A stretch of DNA of 64,000 bases from Anisakis pegreffii. Its lineage: Eukaryota > Nematoda > Chromadorea > Rhabditida > Anisakidae. Positions 50,004 through 63,900 of this stretch are shown here, piece by piece (the first letter of the stretch is position 1; each line of letters begins with the position of its first letter). A program made the position numbers and the translations under genes. Where the stretch lies: assembly GCA_035041965.1 (NCBI GenBank), contig JAPYMA010000827.1:62001-126000 (forward strand), read 5' to 3'. Under the pieces are notes generated by a model. That model saw only the letters and a program-made list of their open reading frames with translations. It searched no databases and was not told the origin of the DNA.

Positions 50004-53000
50004 TTAGACGGAACGAATATTTGGGTAATCTTTTGGCTCCGGAGCGCCTAAATCACCGACGTAACGCTCTTGTATAGATGGCCTCAGACCGCAAGTCCTT
50101 CGAAACTCTTGTCCGACTTCATGAATCCATTTATTGGCCACCCACTTGACGCCAACCAAAACCGGACATGCCGCATGCCGTGTCCGGAGATCACCTTCAC
50201 CGGATCGGTAAAGATTATACCAGAATAGCGCATCATTCTGAAGTTGAGCACACGGTTTTACCAAAATTTTTGACGATCGCGTTACAAATCAATCGCACTG
50301 AATGTTTTCGTAATGTTCACTTAATTTCATTCGGTTGTATTCTCGACTGATTCTGAATCTCTGAGCAAATCGAGTACGTTATCTGATATTTATTGAAGGG
50401 TCTGAGAGCTTCACAGTGATTCGATATGAAAGATCGAAATCGAATAAAGGCAACAGAATTAAGGACGGATTATCACCTGAGATGGCATGATCGTTGTTTT
50501 GATTTCCGTGAATACTGTACCTCCACCAATTTCAGGTTGAGTCAACTGAAAGTGTTTTTATAGTGGACGAACGAACGATGAATTTTAGAATGAAGACATG
50601 CGCTGGTTCTGACTCGACAGAGTGCTAAAGTATCGAAAACAAAAATTTCGCGATATTTTCGTTCCGTGAAATATCGCGAAATATCAGAAGAATAATCTCA
50701 TGTTGACACGAATTTGATGTGATCTTACGGCATCATTTCTCACTCTTGGAAACGTTTCCGCTTCTAAACAGTCTCTTAATCTGGAGTATTCCGTAAACAG
50801 GAATTTTTTCATAAATTCCCAGTTCAACAACAATTCGGCTCACGTTTTAACAATCACATGTAACATTTACACTCACTCACATAAAAGAGGACGGTTGCCA
50901 CACGATTGCCAGTTCCCAGCGATTCGAACGCTCTCGGTTCATCTTTCTGAAATGATTCACTGCTGAAAATGAATTTTGAAAATTTGCAAAATAACTTTTG
51001 CACTACATTTGCACATTTAAATTTCTGCAAATTGCAAACTGTTGAATGCCGTTGAAATGAGAATTCCGGTAACGTCATCTAATCGGAAATTTCAATGCTT
51101 CATTACATTAATTGGTTAATTAAAATGCAAAAAAACAATTCTAATTTATCTTCATCATCATCATCATCAACTAATTAACTGACTGACGATGAGTGACGCT
51201 ATTTTAGCGTTAACACTGAGCGACTCACAAACCATTAAGCCATTTATCTTAAAAATTCAGTCACTTCAACAAAGTGTCCAATGTTCAGTTATCGCTCTTA
51301 TCATCAACATTCGCCAACCCCAACATTTCAACGTTCAACCGAATCGTCTTATCGTCACTTTGCATACAACTACACCCTCCAAAAATAGCACTCGAATAAA
51401 ATGTAATCTAAATTTGTATCTATTTCGCGTCATAACTCGTGTCCCCCTTTGTCCGCTGCAAATATTTCTTTCATATCCGTGATCAGCTACATTAGCCCTA
51501 CAAAATGATATAGGTCTCATTCCGAAAGACGGGGGTAAGTTCGTGAGGTTTCCTCGTCAGTCAACAATACTCATAATCAAAGATTTGTGTTTTCGCGTTT
51601 GCAAATGAAACATTTTGCAAAATTTACTCAAAATACTTCGATATCTCTTCGATACTTCAAATGGGACCATACAATCGCTCGCACGTCTTATGTCGTGATA
51701 AACATCAATGAAAGAAGAGCAAATCGAACACATTCATAAATTAAACATTCACAACAGGAAACAGAATGCATTAGAATTGGTGATGAAGAAATGAGTGAAA
51801 ACATTCATCAATTCAGTCACAAATGACTGATTAATTTCACTTTCTCAAGCTTTACGACAAAGACTTACTTGAGCAAAATCGAAATGTGGATCGTAATGGC
51901 CACCAATACCGTAATTCGCGATCTGAAAAATTCTCTGGATGATCGTTCGATACAATTTTTTGTATTATGCAGATTTAGTCAACACATAAACAGTCTGTCT
52001 CTACTTGCAAACGTCAACGATTTCAGTGGGATATGAATTCAAAAATTTGTATGTGATCAATTGCACTCTTAAAAAAAAAGGAAATGTTTATCAGCTTAAT
52101 AACGAATAGACGCTAAATCATCTGCTAATTAGTGAGCAATTCATGGACAATGACAAGAATTTTGGGTGAAACAAGACGCACTTCATTATCAGTTCGTCTT
52201 AGTTTTCTAGGTAAAGTTTGTAATCATGAGAAGAGTTATGATTTGTGATTTCGCTATTAGAGCATAGTTTGAAAATCGCATGTCTGTCCCATTAGAATTC
52301 ATTAAAAATCAAAGCACTCACGATCAGATAGGTAGAAACAAATGTTAGTAGAATAGTTCCAGAGCAGAATTCTTTTCTTGAACGCAAATGGGAACAATTT
52401 TATTTAGATGGAAGCAGCTGATCAAGAAACAGTTCAAATCAGCAAATATAAACAAAAGAAATCAATGGATGGCAACTGATCACCTGTAATTCTTCGGCCG
52501 TTTCCACCTCAAGATTAGTCATTAATTCGATACGGTTATTGACTCGTTCCACAACATCGTTATCGTGACCTTGTAACCATGCACTGTAATATTAACGGTA
52601 TCGCTAAACACTGACGATATATTATCTAACCTTCATAATCTATCGATATGTTGAGAATCACAGTTGAGTTATTTCATTAGAATATTCAGATTACAGCGAT
52701 CAATACTATTGTAATTTACACTTCAATATTTTTTTTAGATCAGTGATTCTCATAGGGGGTGAAATTGGGTAATTTGGAGGTGTGGAGGGGTAACGGAGCG
52801 GGTGGGGAAATTAGTATTTCGTGCAGTTGTTATGTTTTGATTGAACGCCATTGTGATGGTGTTTTTTAAATTGGTAAATTCTTCATTCTCGTATTTTCTG
52901 AGTATTATTAGCTCGTCCAGTCCAAACAGGGTTTTCATTCGTTTTAACAGGTTTTTCATTCTTTTCCTTGCTGTTGTAATCACTCTCATAACTTTTATCA

Positions 53001-56000
53001 CCAAAAGTGTTCTCTTTGGCTAATTTCTCATTCATTTCACTCAACAATCAAATTCAAATTCTCATTCTATTGAATACACTCTATAATTGATCATTTGACT
53101 GGTGAGCAATGATATTCGATTGCTGTGTTGTTGTTTTCAGCTGTCAACACTCGTCAACGTATCAAGTAAACAGTATGTGCTACAGAATAAGAAGTTCATT
53201 CGAACTATCAAGTGAAATGAGACGAAGTGAATGAGAAAAACTCATCAAGAGAACATTATTCGCATGTGATAGCCATGAGAGTGAATATAACACGTCTGAA
53301 AAGAATGAGAATTCATCTAAAACAGTCGGTTTCAAGTGAGCGTGTCATAGACAGTAGCTTTCAAAATGCAGTCACAATCGACTGCAATAATAAGGAACAC
53401 AACGGTCTATGAGAAGGCTTAGCCATGTCGAATACCATTACGGTGTTCTTCTATCAGGTGGAGGGGATAACGGCGGTTTGTTAGATCGTCAAAAGGGAAC
53501 TGAGAACCATTGCTTCAAATAAAATAAGTCAACTGCAGTAGGCTGCAATCCTTTCCTCGCATTCAGCAGTAAAACAGTGAGTCAGTTACTCGCCAATGAT
53601 CACTCTCTGCTGAATGATCACTTTCCTCAGAAAGATTTTTCATACGAGGGATCTTTTTTTTGATTAAAAAGAGAAAAATGCATAGATGACCTTTTACTGG
53701 TACGGTAGGAGGCAGTTTCAAGTTCACCGGTTTTTGAATTCTGAACAGTGGCTCGCCTCAACTGAAATTGTTTCCACATGAAATGAAGTGCAAATTAATG
53801 ACACAATTTCATTCACATTGTTCCGATCATTCGCCATGAGATAATATCACGCAAGAACTCCTCAACAATGCACTACTCAGAGCAACAGAATTCACAAGCA
53901 AACGTTTAACATTTTCAAAATTAACAATTAATATTCGTTGAGATGGAAAGGACGTAAACATTTCTGGCTCTATTTGATAGTAACCATGAAATGAAACACA
54001 TTGACAGTAGACAAACATCCGCTACGTTTGAAGTAATGATGAAACTTTTTTTCGAAAATTTTTTAAAGTACTAAATATAGAACTTTCTAATCGTAGCGTA
54101 TTAGACAGATTGCGATTGTCTAGACTGAAGAAATTTCGTTGAGTACTTCGCATGTGCTCATGTACTTATTAGGATCAATGAAATGCGTCGTTGCTTAGAT
54201 TTATCGCCATTAAAGTTCTTTCGTTGGAGTTTGATGCAGTCGTACGGATTAAAGTTCTACGGACTATAATTACGGTGATTATCCTAATACTAACTGAATC
54301 AAGTGAAATACGTTTGAAGTTTCACAGGAAATGAATACCTACTTTAGGGGTTGCTATTAGTTGTATTCGTTCAACTTCTTCATCCGATATGACACCGATG
54401 AAGAGCACAGCCAACGGATTAAATCGCATAATTTGAACTTTAAACGGTGCTAAACGCAGGAATGGACGATCCATCTTATAGTAGCAATACAACTGTGAGG
54501 TAGCCTTGACACTCTGCAATTTATTACTTGTAAGAAATTTGTTCCTTACCAAGGAATCTATTTTAAAATCATATATTATTTCACATTATACAATTGCTTC
54601 ACAAGGTTTATATTCATCTGAATGCTTGAAATCGAATGTCAAAGTAACATCAGTTTGCCCTCAACACTTACGCACACAATCGGCCGTAGTTTCCGCATGA
54701 ATCAACGATTCAAAGAAATTTATTGGGCTCAGAAAAAAACAGAGAAAATCGAATGGTGTTTAAAATGAGACGGAAACCTACCACTGGTACTTCGTTTCTG
54801 CAAAGTGCTTCATAAATCGTCCTCTCAGATTCCTTCATGCCATCATCAGGTCTTTGATTGTCCAGTGGTGGAATATTCCTACGATGCTCACTAGGCTTAA
54901 CACCATCTTTCACCAATAAATCCTGGTACCACTTCACGTTGTTTCTAGCACGCGTATGTTGAGGATCTCCAAGTTATCACTATATGAATTTTGGCGTTTG
55001 TTGTTTTTACAGTCTAATTTATTGTAAAAACTGCACTCAGCCACTTTTTCCAATAAATTTCATAAGATTTAGTTCGTTTTGATGAAATAAATGTCATACA
55101 TTCAGTAGGTTTGTACCAAATTTCAACACGACAATTTAAGTTGTCATAATTTTAGCTAACCACATTCATGAGAGTGAAACAGCGCTCCTGATAAATGTGT
55201 ACGTTCTACAATCAAAAGCTTTTGATCAATGGTTCCTTTCCCAGAGCTTTCCTCTAAACATTTGGCAACACTTGTGGAATTTAAAATTCAGTACGAACTT
55301 GTTGTTGGGTCGTTGAGTTAGACATGAAATTTGAAAGTTGTGCAGCAATTTTTTGATACGAACCAAAGTTTCTAAGAACATACTCAATTTAGTAAGTTCC
55401 TCAGTGGTTTGCAACGCTCTTTTCAGATTGCCTTGCTTGTAGAGCGCGAACGCAAGATATTCAAGGATCTCCTCTAACAATGGCTGTGAATCAGACTCTT
55501 TCGGCAAACGTTTCTTGGCCTCTTCCATCCACAATATTGTATGGTAGTAATCTTCTGCTGTGTATGCATGGCGACCGATATTATAGCAGTCATTCGCTGA
55601 AGAAGCCGAACGTAAGGTGTAACGAATAGTGATTTAGGTTTTTAAAATCCAGATCAGTCAAAACAATAAGCATTCAGTCTTAAGTAATCTCAATAAATAC
55701 GAGTTGACAGATGTGAATTTCTACTTATCGTCATTGATTTTGAAAGGAAAGTAAGGATGATTAGTCAGTTGCTATTCTACCTGTAAAACCTTCAGTCTGC
55801 TTTGCAGTCAGAATTTTGCCATTGGCTATATCTGCGGTGTCGAGCCTGTAAGTATCTTGAAGACGCATTAGAGCTATCGCTGCTCCGGATACATCTTCCT
55901 GCAATACGAGCAATTTGATTGTATTCAAATGATCATTGAATCGCTTTCAGATAACTGTTGTTTTGTGTGAAATGCCATACAATCGACAAGTAAATTCACC

Positions 56001-56867
56001 ACTATTCAGCACCATACCGCTCAGTGCTGTCCGAGAATAATGTTTTGATAACCTCATATCGCTAAATTATCTCTTTAGAACCCTATAACAAAACCAATCT
56101 CCTTATTGTTCAATGATGAGCACGAAATTAGAGCGAAATTTGCACTCTAGGAATTCTCGTGGTGAATTTTCGAGTAGCAATTTCAGATTACCTCAGTTGG
56201 ATAACGAATATGGCGTATATTGCGCATCAATGTCATATTTTGTACGTATCCTTGTGCTTCGTTCTTTTTCATTAGATCCTCAACTTGCTGCCAGTTTCCG
56301 AGTAATTCTTTGATGAGCAGAAAGGCACTGATCGGGTTTGTGATCCTTTCAAGGCCGTTTGCAATCGTCATTTGATTACGTTTTTGATATTCAGCTGCAA
56401 ATCTGAAAACTGAATACGCTCTTTCACGGTACTTTCGAATACCCAACTACATATAGACTCAGCATCGATGATATTCATTGAAATTCAGAAGATTTGCGGA
56501 ACTTCCTCTTCACTGAGTGTATCAGTTGAAGATCTGGATATCAGACTTTCTAGCTGGAAATACCAAAAGAAGAGTGTCGCACGAGGCACCGAGGATTTCA
56601 CAGTAGTTCCATTGATCCACTACTTCTGGACGTTCTGATCAGCGATACGTTTGTAAATAGTGAAATTTTTGATCACTGGAAAGAGGCACATTTAACAAAC
56701 CTCTTCAGATTCTCCAAGCGAGTTATCTCACTCTTAACGTAGCTCTCGATGATTTTTGGAACAAATTTCTCGGCCTCTTGTAATGCTTCCATATGTGCGA
56801 TTGATGTGAATATGTCGGCTGCCAAGAAATGCCAGCATAACGCTAAAAGTAATAACCGCAGCAACAT
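50004..56867 (-). CDS. phy: Collagen prolyl 4-hydroxylase alpha subunit, copy 1 (complete)
   Basis: Minus-strand exons: 56701-56867, 56192-56402, 55781-55898, 55384-55596, 54782-54966, 54343-54513, 53691-53761, 52484-52583, 51869-51922, 50881-50946, 50477-50545, 50004-50237; 552 residues, usual for the family. It 4-hydroxylates proline in procollagen Gly-X-Pro triplets in the ER lumen, using Fe(II), 2-oxoglutarate, O2 and ascorbate, with protein disulphide isomerase as beta partner. Signal peptide MLLRLLLLALCWHFLAA; N-terminal dimerisation part; peptide-substrate TPR-like region (LEYLAFALYKQGNLKRAL); C-terminal dioxygenase with iron ligands H425, D427 (PHFD) and H496 (TRHAACPVL) and 2-oxoglutarate-binding K506. 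The 71- and 10-residue spacings equal those of human P4HA1 (412, 414, 483, 493). The ATG lies one base after a TTTTCAG acceptor, as in trans-spliced nematode genes. No break. Orthology to C. elegans phy-1 or phy-2 is undecided. Confidence 0.95.
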
Positions 56868-56876
56868 CCTGAAAAT
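56868..56876 (-). promoter_or_regulatory. Probable trans-splice acceptor at the copy 1 start
   Basis: Minus-strand TATTTTCAG followed by one G and then the ATG. Such a placement is typical of nematode spliced-leader addition sites; a cis-spliced 5' UTR exon is the alternative. Confidence 0.5.
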
Positions 56877-59800
56877 ACGAAAGAGAATTCCTTCTGAATG
56901 CAACCAAAAATTCATCAATATGCACACTTCAACCGCATATTTTCCGCATGCGTCTCAAAATCACATAGGTTTGATTCACTTCTTGCAGAGTGCATATGAT
57001 TTAGCATGTGAAACGCAAGAAACGGCGTAAAATGAAAGGTATCATGTTAAATAAGATGATGAACAATGCAGTAAATTATTCTCCAATTCAAATTGGAATA
57101 TCCATTAAAAAACCACGAAAAAGAAATGTGTCGAAGATCTAAACGCGTTCAGTTAAAACTTATGCATAGGTATGCCGTAAATATTTGAAGAGGCGAGTGG
57201 TTCGAATAGAAACAATAAAGGAATAAGTTTAAGAAATGAGGCCATCGATCGATAGGAATAGCCATGAGGTCAGTTGATTGCACACAGATCTCATCTGCTA
57301 TATCTTATGTGTAAGATGTATCCTTTAAAGTATATCTCTTCTAATGGTAGATAAGAGAATTTAATGCAAATTTATGAATTCAAATGGAGGATAACCTACG
57401 AAACGTTTACCGATAGAGCAGACAACAACACTTCTAACAACTGAAACCTGCTCACTCGACAAGACCATATTTGAATCGCGTGTTAATGAATTCAAGTTTC
57501 AACATTCACTCATGTGCACATCTTCATTCATCCGTCCAACTCGGTAAAACCCCTATTCTCTTTGCAGTCAATTCAAATTATACTCCGTCTTGACAAATTC
57601 CTTCGCATTCACGTTATTGTTCATTCGTATGTCTGTTTGCGAAAGTCTCACGGAACTTTCAATCATATTATGGAGTACAAATGCTTATAATATGTGAGTT
57701 TTTAGACAATAAAACCCCTTCCTGTGCCCTATGATGTGTTGAACATATTTTGAGAACAAATTTGTAATTGGCTCAGTGGAACCTATGAAGCGGTATAGAT
57801 TCCATCCTGATAATTTCGAATTCTTCCTTAGTCACGAGAATACCATTTTAGAGCTGAAATGACTGTTGGAAGAATACAGTTTCAAGCAACAATCGCTGTT
57901 TGCATACGATGCAAAACTTAGAAATAAGGCGAAGAAATGTGAACATTTCGTTGCATATGATAGTGAAATATAAATTTGAGAGAGTTGAATGAACTCATTT
58001 GTCAAGTTCGAATGATTTTAGTGAAATTTCCGACTTTCATATGAATAATATTAGTATATAAGCCCATGAACAGTTGTTCGTCTAAGGCGATCACTTCGTA
58101 ATTTATAATGCGATCACCACTGCAAAGCGTTTTTCACTCTCACTCGCAGTCTTAGTGATGACCGCAGCTGAAAATGAATTAGCACGAAAATCCATCTCAT
58201 TGAAAAGATATGTCGCTTGTTGTCCAAATGATGAGTGAGCACTTACGATTAGTTGATTTCATTTGCGACACCAGTGTTATCGCTCATAAATGCAAACGCA
58301 ATTATACTTACATTTAGGACTGAAGTTGATGGAATCGTAGCGTTTTTGTTCGGAACTTCCTTCTCCGTAATTGCATTTATTAGAGAGCTGATTGAGAGCA
58401 ATAAATAAACCTCTATTTTAAGCAACACGCACACACACAATAAATAAGGGGAACAATGAAACAGAAACACTTCATTAAAATTTCTTTGAGTTGATTGCAA
58501 ATTGCAAATAAACGCCCTAGATTGAGAAGATTCTTCAAATATTATTGTAAACTTTAACAGCGAATAGCGATAAGAGAAATTTTTTGAAACATCATTCACT
58601 TGACTGCAGCAGAATCTAGCGAAGACCAACTAACACCTCGCAATCACACAAGTTTGTTGGATGAAAATAAATCATTGCAACTTGACCACTTTCATTGATA
58701 TTTACCCACATTTCAGTACTTATTTAAAATTAATGCACAAGTTGAAACGTGCAAAATTCAGAAGATGAAATACTTTAAGAACTTTATTAAAAGGGAGAGA
58801 CTGCGATCGTGGATGGTTGTGTGTGTTGATTGCATGCAACAAATTTTACAAAAGTGTAACAAAATTCGTTTTACTCAAAATCGATTCACTGCTTCAATCG
58901 TTCTACGATTTACAGTGCGTTGGTGCAACATTTCTGGCTGCTTGGAACTCGTTTTTCACGCTGTTATTTGCGAGTTTTGCCGAATTACGATAAATTGAAC
59001 TAAACATCTATGCAACACGATGCACTCAATGAATCAGCTCTCAAGCATTTCATGCATACTTTCGATGGTAGTAGTTATTTGGTGTATTCGAAAAATCACG
59101 TTCATCCTTTTCAAACAACTTCATCTGCCTAACCAAGAAGTTCTATCGCGTAATATTCGGAAGAGGAATTTCACGGTGAAACTCAGTAGACACAATGATC
59201 TGCACAATGATCTGTTGTTTTTTTCACTGGATCGTGAAATTTCTCAAGGTTAACGAGTAACTAATTGTTAGAGAAGTTTCTTCGAACAATACTTCAGAAG
59301 TTGAAAATTTATTGATTCAAACAAATTGAAAAGAACAAGAAAATCCGATAAAGGCACAAGGCTCTTTCATGTCGACATGGTTAACAACCAATAACAATCA
59401 AAAATATCATCACTGGTACAGTTTAAGCGATGAGAAACACAAGCATTTTGTTCAGTAGGCAAGACGAAAGGCAAGATGAAAATTATGATTACAAAGAAAC
59501 TTAGCGCTGATATGCCTAGTTATCAAACTGATATGAACTGCAAATATCTGGCAGGCAGATAACAAATGAATAAACCCGTTGAAATTGGTGTCGAAAATGA
59601 ACTCGCTGAAAGAAAACGCTGAAGATTGCAATGGAAATTATGCACTGAGGAATAACAAAGATGAATTTCAACAGACAACAAAATTCATTTTTGCAAAGAT
59701 GTTGAAGTAAATTAATCATTAACTATCAGACTGAACGAGAAAACAGTTCATTCGTAAGACCGACTGATCAATCAGCTTATCGTCAAATGAATGTGGACAA

Positions 59801-60290
59801 ATTTCCGACAAGAACGATGCCTTTAAATTTTTCTACATCACTTTTTCGTTGCTTAGAACTCGATTCATTAGTGTCATCGAATTAATGACTCGTTAAAAAT
59901 GCGTTAACCACAATTCAGCGATTCTTTCATAATTAACTTTTCAAAACCAGTCAGCAGTTCAATTAACTAATTTTCTTCGAGTTTTTGTTCCGGAATCTCA
60001 AAATTTGCTGTTTGCAAGTATAATTTCGAGGACGGCAACGCATCTAACCGTGAAATTGAATTTCGAGAGTCGAATCAAAATTTTGATGCGACGATCACAC
60101 ATTTCACTTTCAAGAAACTTCTCATGCCAACTGTTAAAAATTACACATTAGACATGAAGGAAAAATCATACGAAGTAGAATTGCATTCAAGGAAATCAAT
60201 GCAGTGTGTTCGTGTTGAAAAGAGAACTGCTTCATTTCCAACGTTGCTATTAAACAGCCGAATGTGCAGTCACCACCAACATCATCGTAT
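56877..60290. other. Spacer between the two hydroxylase genes
   Basis: About 3.4 kb with no exon chain. Open frames such as 58249-58629 minus (126 residues) and 58765-58998 plus lack recognisable families. The distance is far longer than the roughly 100-base spacing of classic nematode operons, so each hydroxylase gene probably has its own promoter, with that of copy 1 in this spacer. Confidence 0.45.
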
Positions 60291-63200
60291 CTAGGGGGTG
60301 GATCTGATATTCCAATGATCTTTTGGCTCAGGAGCACCCAGATCACCGACGTAACGCTCTTGATCGAACTGATTCAAGCCACACGGACGACGCCATTCCT
60401 GACCACGTTCATGAATCCATTTATTTGTCACCCATTTCACACCGGTTAGCACTGGACATGCGGCATGTCTTGAACGCATATCCACTTCACCGCTTCGCAT
60501 CAAATTATACCAAAACAGTGCTGCATTCTGAACGAAATAGCACTTATCGTTAATTTGGAAGTTTGTTCGTTGTTAAATCCTCATTCTGAGTAGGCACTGC
60601 ATGTGGGATAGATCCACATGACTGGTTTATTTCTGAGCTATCTCAATGTTTGCATTAAACTAGTTCATTGAACATTCTTTTTGAGATATTATTCATACAA
60701 CAGATTGTGCATAGAACAACACAAGAGAACTGCCTGCTATTTAGCTAGTCTCTTTCAATGTCAATGAACGCATCTAATTGTAAGCAAGCTAACGAATCTA
60801 CTTTATGGATTGTTTCTGCATGCAGAGAGTCACAAGACTTATTGCAGACATCAGTGCATAAATACAATGAAACACAACTAGTTTATCGCAAGTTCATCAA
60901 AAGTTTTGACTTGAAAACAAGTAGTCTAACTTGGAAACGGATTTGTTGTTGTTAGGAAGAATAGAATAAAAATAGAATAATTTACACATATCAAACTTTA
61001 ATAAATTGAGAGAACGTGCCTTGGTGCATGCTACTGATGTTTTTACATCAGTGAAGACGGTACCTCCTCCAATTTCTGGTTCAGTCATCTGAAAGATATT
61101 GAAATGATGTAATATGCCTTTACAGAATATCTGATATTGCGTTTGTGCCGTCGAATAGATGAATGAGCGAAAGATAGATGGATCGAAGGAGGTTGCTGTC
61201 TTCGAAGTTTTTTGTTGGTGATATTCAAAAGCATCGAAATATTTGAAGTTGATGATTTTAACGTTAAGAAATAAACTCACATAAACGAGGATTGTGGCGA
61301 TACGGTTTCCAGTGCCGAGTTCCCTGAACGCATTCTTTTCTTCTTTCTAAATTTTATCGACTGATTTGGGGAAATCTTTCATAAAATTCTTTATTGCATG
61401 AACATGGAATTGTACTCGTCAACATAAAAATTCTTCATATTGCATGAATTTTTGTTTTCCTTATACTGCACTCCTTGTTAACAGTGCACAGAACCTTGAG
61501 GTTGAGGTCATTGATTTGTCAAATTTCTTTCACTGCTATGGAGTCCCTCTTTAACGATCGTGTCAATTTTAGATATCAGAAAACGTTTACGGTATAATTC
61601 ACATGATTGCATCGACGAACAATAATTTATCAGTGCATACAGTCATTCATGTTTAGATCTCCCTCAAGATCAACGATACAAACTTACTCTCGCGCAGTCG
61701 AAATGAGGATCGTAATGTCCACCAACTCCATAGTTTTGAATCTGAAATGTGATAAGTTCATTTCAAAATTTACAACTCTCTAATAATTTCACTGCCATTT
61801 GCTCTTCCCGCATTGCAATGCACACTATCCTAAAGCATTTTTACGCTTTAAGCTCGACACTGATGAATAGTTGGTGTACCTGAAGTTCTTCAGCGGTTTC
61901 CATCTCGAGATTCGTTGCCAAATCGAGACGTTTGTTGAAGCGATCAACCACTTCGTGTTCGTGAGGTCTTAGCCATGCGCTGCAAATTTTCGCGTCGCAT
62001 TATCTGATGGCATATATTTCTTAAGAAAACGTTGCCATTAACATGAGATGGATGCGTTTCATCGCGTTCTACCGCTCTAGTGACAGGTCTGCGATCGGTC
62101 AGATTGATTGATATTGATATTGGTTGAAATCAATTCCGGTCTTGTGAATTAGGTTATATTCTTTGACATGTAGTGTAGTGCTAACATACGATACCTATTG
62201 AAAGTTTGCTGATCTAAAACTTCAAAATAATTTTCGAATGGATGCAATCTGATTCGTTTGTATTGTTAGCATTTACAAGTTTTCATGACCTGAACCGACT
62301 TAGTAAATCATTGTTGTTTTTAAACGCAACGCAATAAACACGGATTGAGTGCAATTGCTAGTAGTTGAAATACCTCTTACTGATTCGGTAGTTTGCTGTT
62401 TCCAGGCTACCGGTCACTGCATTCTGAACAGTTGCACGATTCAGCTGTAAACAATGATTTTGTGAAAAATTGCTTGCCATTCACAAATGGTCAAATGTGC
62501 TGGTGAACTTAATCAGCCAAATTAACTGAATTACACAATGACTGAACTGGTTTTGTTCGCTTCCCTTATCAAATGAGTTAATTTTCATTTCAACATTATG
62601 CCAAATGCTGTCATTTTGATTCTAAAATCTTTAAGCTTGACGTAATCGTCTCAAAGATAAATTATCAGCAATTGATGTTCGTTTACTTGATAAATTTTTT
62701 CCATGTCATTTATTTCCTCTATCAATGTTAATTTCTCAAACAAGGGGTGCTCTAAAAGAGCGCAACATTAACCTTGGGTACGGCAAGCATTTCGATGACA
62801 CGAGCCTCTTCGTCGGACATGATCTGATGGAAGAGCACAGCTAGTGGATTGAAACGCATGATTTCCACCTTGATCGGCGCCAGACGCAGATATGGCCGGT
62901 CCATTTTGTAGTAGCAGTACAATCGGGACAGTGCCTTTGTACTCTGAAATCATATGAGCTGATATCAATAGAAACTTTGCAATTGCCTCACAATCAGCAA
63001 ATTATTTTTCCTTCTATACGTGATGGGAGCATGTAAGCTGACGGATGGAATTCAGTTTATGAAGTTTTAAAAATATCGGGACAGTAACATCAAAAAATCG
63101 ATCACTTATAATGATTCCAAAGTATACATGTTCCAGAAAACACTCGCTTGTGACAAAATTTTTACTTGGGCATTTTTAGGGTATTGATTGGTAAGAAATT

Positions 63201-63900
63201 GCAATTGTTTATTGAGAATGTATCGAAAATGCCAACGAATGTCGACGTTCTCAAAGACTGACCACAGGTATTTCATGACGGCAAAGCGCCTCATAAATGT
63301 CTCTTTCGGTGTGTTCAAGTCCTCCGTCATGTCTCGGATTCGACAGTGGTGGAATATTCCTTCGCATGTCAACACGTCGCACTCCTTCGTCTTCCAGCAA
63401 ATCTTCGTACCATCGCAGATTTCCTCTCGCACGTGGATGTTTTGGCGCTTCAAATTAACTTCATCGTTACCCTTAACTCACTATTCCACGATAATCGTAT
63501 AGCAAGGAAATCACTTAATTGTTCATTCAGAAATCCTTCAATTTGAATTGCGTGAGCAGTTTCTAGTCGAAATGTCTCCAAAGAAATTGACTAGAGGAAT
63601 TAAGCAAAATTTCGATCATTCTCTAGCATGTTCCATCAAACTGTTATCATTTCCAAGTGGGCAAGGATACGAATGAATGCAGCTTACACATTCTGACCAG
63701 TTTATCAGTGAGTTGAAGTGCTCTCTTCAGATTGCCTTGTTTGTAGAGTGCGAATGCGAGGAATTCGAGAATATCTTCATAATTTGCAGTTGGCACGTCT
63801 TCCTTTTCAACTCGATCTTTCGCTTCTTGCATCCACAAAATCGTATGATAATAGTCGTAGTCATTGTAAGCGATACGTCCAATCTCAAAGCAGTCATGTG
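60291..63900 (-). CDS. phy: Collagen prolyl 4-hydroxylase alpha subunit, copy 2 (partial, exons 4-12)
   Basis: Minus-strand exons: 63688-63900, 63263-63447, 62773-62943, 62374-62444, 61880-61979, 61688-61741, 61281-61346, 61020-61088, 60291-60527. The first three exons (signal peptide and N-terminal domain, by comparison with copy 1) lie beyond 64000. Same ER enzyme role as copy 1. Visible parts: TPR-like region (LEFLAFALYKQGNLKRAL), YCYYKMDRPYLRLAP, iron ligands in HYDPHFD and SRHAACPVL, 2-oxoglutarate Lys in TGVKW, with the same ligand spacing as copy 1. Frame is open to the stop at 60291 (C-terminus NIRSTP). All eight non-terminal exons equal copy 1 in length; the last is one codon longer. 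The intron after 61020 has a GC donor. Some exons (62773-62943) are GC-richer than their copy 1 counterparts. It is transcribed towards copy 1, whose gene lies 3.4 kb downstream. Confidence 0.93.

Noticed and set aside
56877..60290. The two hydroxylase genes as one operon
   Set aside because: The 3.4-kb gap is far beyond usual nematode operon spacing, and no SL2-type signal was seen.
62768..62968. Minus-strand open frame of 66 residues over a hydroxylase exon
   Set aside because: Wrong frame; the frame coding YCYYKMDRPYLRLAP is the real one.
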